Source: Candidatus Methanobinarius endosymbioticus (GTDB taxonomy: Archaea; Methanobacteriota; Methanobacteria; Methanobacteriales; Methanobacteriaceae). Taken from it: DNA of 64,000 nt. Below are positions 60,760 through 64,000 of this stretch, piece by piece; position 1 is the first letter of the stretch; each line of letters starts with the position of its first letter. The stretch is taken from the NCBI GenBank assembly GCA_003315655.1, contig NIZT01000059.1:35629-99628 (forward strand), in the 5' to 3' direction. The notes beneath the pieces are model-generated. The model did not search any database, had not been told where the DNA came from, and was given only the letters and a program-made list of their open reading frames with translations. Both the position numbers and the translations under genes were made by a program.

Positions 60760-61984
60760 TTCGATCCTATAGATTGTAATAATTTTTTAAGTTTCATTAA
60801 GTCATCCATATATTTTTAATAAGACTTTGAACTTCTTTAGCTACATTATTAGAACCTTTATCTAAAGCAGAGATAGTATTCTTGATATTAGTTGGTCTTT
60901 CATTAACAGCTTTAGTAATAGCCAAATATCAGGTTTATATGTGCTAGAAGAAGCAAAAGAGTTTAAAAATGTTTTAACTTCTTGATTTTTTATTAAAGAA
61001 GCTACATTAGTTAAGTTTAAATTAATAAGTTTAAGTGCTTCTTTAGTATCATCTTTAGATAATTTTAAAAGAGATTTAGCATTCTTTTCAACTTTTGGAA
61101 GATCTTTAAAAATATTCTTTAAATTTTTTAACTTATTAAGGACAGGAATTTTTTTATAAATAGGTGAAAAGTCACCAGTAGCAACCTTAGCAACATTAAC
61201 AATAGAATTTCTTATATTTAAAGCTTTAATATTTTGTAAATTTTTTTCGTATATTTTTCAGTTATTTTTGCAAATTTTTTTGCTAAAGGAACTACTTTTT
61301 TAATTATTGTTTTGGGTATATTTTTCAAAATAGCTTTAACAACTCCTTTCGCTCCTTTAGAAAGTAAACCCCCTACACCTATCCAAAACCTATTGAAGTA
61401 ACATTAAGTAAAAAATTTCCCATATCCATATTTCCATTTTTATTAATACCTAAAGTAAAATTTAAAATGGCTCTCCTGCCTGACCAGCCCAAACATGATT
61501 ATCCCATTTACTAATACCATAAATATTAAGGAAAGTATATTCAAAAAATTTGTTTACATTTCCTTTAGAATAGTCATATACATGAGTAATTTTACCCAAT
61601 GCATAAGCCCACCATAAATTTTTGGACCAGTGATCTTATATTTTACAGTAGTATCATGTAAAAACTTAGTAACAGATCCATTGGGCATATCACGAAGTTT
61701 CATACCCTCAGCCCACTTTGAATTTGGAAGAGCATAAACAACACCAATTGTAGTATCGAGTGGACGAATAAGTTTTTGTGTAGATATTAATGTAGTTTTA
61801 CCTGTATTATAATTTGCAGATCTAGCTAGCCTATTATTCGCATTCATCGCATTCATCATATTACCAAATACAGAAGATCCATAGATCCTATTATTTACTA
61901 ATGGATCATATTGCGCTTGTCTTTGTCTTTCTTGTTGTTTTCTTATTATTTCCATTATTATTCGCACATACAAATTATATTCAT
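60756..61984 (-). pseudogene. unrecognised protein with glycine-rich hydrophobic and helical regions
   Basis: First gene of the two-gene unit. The probable start is ATG 61984, 8 nt after AGGGGA, with a frameshift soon after. It then reads IIRKQQERQRQAQYDPLVN, TGKTTLISTQKLIRPLDTT and MKLRDMPNGSVTKFLHDT. After a second shift come FFEYTFLNIYGISKWDNHVW, a glycine-rich hydrophobic stretch near 61390 (the family of 'GIGVGGLLSKGAKG'), a basic helical region (KNIPKTIIKKVVPLAKKFAK) and LKLSKDDTKEALKLINLNLT. It ends LMKLKKLLQSIGSK, overlapping the next start. At least four frameshifts. Not recognised; a secreted or toxin-like protein linked to the adhesin is one possibility. Confidence 0.45.
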
Positions 61985-62009
61985 ATAATTTTCCCCTGAA
62001 AGGGACATA

Positions 62010-64000
62010 TTATTTGTATAGTAGTTGATTATCAATTTGTGCCACAATATTTATTGCTTTATGTTTAGTAGGTTTAATTTTTGCTTTAGCTATATTTTTT
62101 GTAGCTTGACAATATTTAGGACTTAATTTACCTCCTTCAAATCCAAACTAAACCAGCAAATTAGGAATTTTTTTTTTCAGTTTTTTATTATCATTAGAAC
62201 GAAACCAACAGAAATAGTATATTTTTTCCCCACACTTAATATATTAGGAGTACCTAATATGGCTTTTACATACTTTGTAAATTTTAAATTTTTAACATTA
62301 TTAACATTATTCATGCCCACCAATTATAATTTGTATTAATAGAAACCCTTGATCCTATATAAATTTGCTTTAACTTTATTATTAACTATATAATTATAAA
62401 AATTATGAATTCTTTTAAGATGGTAAATACCATATTTTTTATTAGATAATATTATACTCTGTTCTAATGATTCATATTATCATTTACATAAAGTCCTATA
62501 TTATTATTAACAATTTAAATTTTAAGTAATTGGTTTTTATCATCATTGATTATATTCCTTTTTATTGATTACTATTTATTTGAACATTTGAAAGCCTATT
62601 CAAAGTTCCATATATAAGTATTCCACTTTCATATCCACTTTCAATTACTGAATTTAATATTTTATTGTACTTACCCTGAACTATCAATTGTGTGTTATTA
62701 TTTTTGAAAATAGGATTTCTGTAATCAGTATTTTTATGACCTATTATATTAACCCATAGAAAAGATTCTTTTGGATATATTATAATGAAAACTATTATGG
62801 TTTCCTTTAAAGTATATTGCAGAAAACTTTGGTTTAATTCTTGAATTTGTATAAATTAAATTTCCTTTAATTAAAGTATTATCACTTTTAGCTAAAAATC
62901 CTTCTTTTAAATTATTAGATATTATATTATATTTTAAAACAATTTCCAATAATTTCCAATCTTCTTTCATTATTTTTAATTTATTATCTGTTATTTTGTT
63001 CTTTTTTCCTTCAACCCTAACACTACTTTTATAGTACTCTTAAAAGTGTTGTTAGTAATATTTGAATTACTACCAATCAAATTAAGTCCATTAATCTTAT
63101 TAGCAATAATATTATTTTTAAAAACTTTTATATTATTTCCTTTAATACTAATTCCAATTGAATTAGTGTGAAGAGCTCTGTTATATGAGACATCCCCATC
63201 ACTCCCAATTAGAGAAATTCCACTTCTTTTTCCATGAGTAACATTGTTATATTGTATTTTTGTTTTATTTCCTTTTACAAATAATCCTCCGACCTTGTTT
63301 TTTGTTAGATTATTGTATAAGATTTGTGAGTTACTTCCAGTAATGTGGATTCCCATAATGATTATTATTTTTGATTGTATTATAATGGATTTTAGCATTA
63401 TTACCCATTATACGAATAACATAATAATTAGACCTATCAATAGAATTATTGTTAACAATATTTCTTTCAACAACTACATTGTGACCTTTAACTATAATAC
63501 CGTTTCTTTTATTGCCAATTATATTATTATATCCAATATATAGGCGGTTTCCTGCAAATATTATTCCTTCTAAACCATTTTTCCAGATATTGTTATCTTT
63601 AAAATTAGTATCATTACCCTAGGTTAATTCCTATACCATTACTTACAAAATTATTTTTAGAAAACTTCTTATTGTTTCCTTTTGCATAAAAAACAGCTTC
63701 TTTATTATTTGAAAAAATATTATTATCAATATTGGGATTAGCTATGATCTGACATATAAACCATGGCCCTTATTTTTAGTAAAAACATTATTATTAATAA
63801 TAGGATTATTCCCAATTAATATCATCCCATAACCATTACTAACAATATTATTAGAAAAAACCCTCCAAATTATTACCAGATAAATTAACACCAATAATAC
63901 GATTACTATTAACAACATTACGAGTAAAATCAGTACCAACACCAACTACACCAACACCAAATTAATACTAAAAACATTATCATAAAGCTTACTATCTTTT
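62010..64000 (-). pseudogene. adhesin-like beta-helix surface protein, broken, continues past the window
   Basis: Large extracellular protein of right-handed beta-helix repeats, with many NNI/NNT-type rungs such as HITGSNSQILYNNLTKNKV, KRSGISLIGSDGDVSYNR and NSVIESGYESGILIYGTLN. Near 62330 the helix ends with TNYNWWA. A typical C-terminal domain then follows (AILGTPNILSVGKKYTISVG, FEGGKLSPKYCQATKNIAKA, up to IDNQLLYK at 62010). At least eight frameshifts and stops break it, including a TAG before FGFEGG. The N-terminal end lies beyond 64000. Such proteins mediate contact with host or partner cells. Confidence 0.78.

Overview
The window is very A+T-rich archaeal DNA from a hydrogenotrophic methanogen of the order Methanobacteriales, most like Methanobrevibacter. 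The support is a methyl-coenzyme M reductase activation protein (component A2), a methanofuran biosynthesis enzyme (MfnB), a geranylgeranyl reductase with its ferredoxin, HdrB/HdrC relatives, a pseudomurein-binding repeat and beta-helix adhesin-like proteins. Starts are ATG, GTG and TTG with GGAG or GGTGA ribosome binding sites. Only one RNA gene was found, tRNA-Cys(GCA).

The dominant feature is decay. About 27 kb of housekeeping genes are free of lesions: mfnB, guaB, the A2 gene, ggr, pyrG, apgM, hom, asnB, metX, metY, iscS, cysK, nadM and others. They sit among about 20 broken genes carrying more than 40 frameshifts, nonsense codons, small deletions and lost cysteines. The broken set covers lactate-utilisation-like LutA/LutB, a CopB-type ATPase, cbiT, trmO, thiI, a QueG-like reductase, fdhD, an hdrCB paralogue, a peptide/nickel binding protein, the prepilin peptidase, cysE, cysS, a second metY, an Rpn nuclease and all adhesins. 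Lesions confined to particular genes, with several kinds per gene, fit genome reduction in a host-restricted archaeon (for example an endosymbiont) better than sequencing error. The endosymbiont idea is inference.

Layout. 1-3.1 kb: lut relics and a small hypothetical gene. 3.5-5.8 kb: mfnB-guaB. 5.9-7.9 kb: copB relic. 8.3-12.3 kb: HD hydrolase, ubiX, cbiT relic, membrane-protein relic, pseudomurein-binding remnant. 12.5-15.7 kb: molybdopterin genes (mobA, mop, moaE), trmO, nadM. 16-18.3 kb: A2 protein and a universal stress protein. 18.5-25.2 kb: an unrecognised relic with a 27-nt perfect inverted repeat, then a peptide/nickel ABC operon with a destroyed binding protein. 25.6-28.3 kb: ferredoxin-ggr and an Rpn relic. 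28.4-37.2 kb: hdrCB relics, an E1-like/ThiS-like pair, QueG-like relic, GMC oxidoreductase, thiI relic, tRNA-Cys, fdhD relic. 37.3-39.3 kb: pilin-like protein and prepilin peptidase. 39.6-47.7 kb, minus strand: pyrG, apgM, hom-ACT, gatC, asnB and a Cys-rich regulator. 47.9-58.5 kb: a sulfur amino-acid and Fe-S island (cysE, metX, metY and its decayed copy, iscU, iscS, cysK, cysS). 58.7-64 kb: decayed surface proteins and an unknown two-gene cassette.

The genes fit together around C1 metabolism cofactors, nucleotide synthesis and methionine/cysteine/Fe-S assembly (Hom to O-acetylhomoserine to MetY; O-acetylserine to CysK; IscS/IscU). Copper resistance, pili, adhesins, formate dehydrogenase maturation, several tRNA modifications and one substrate-uptake route are being lost.
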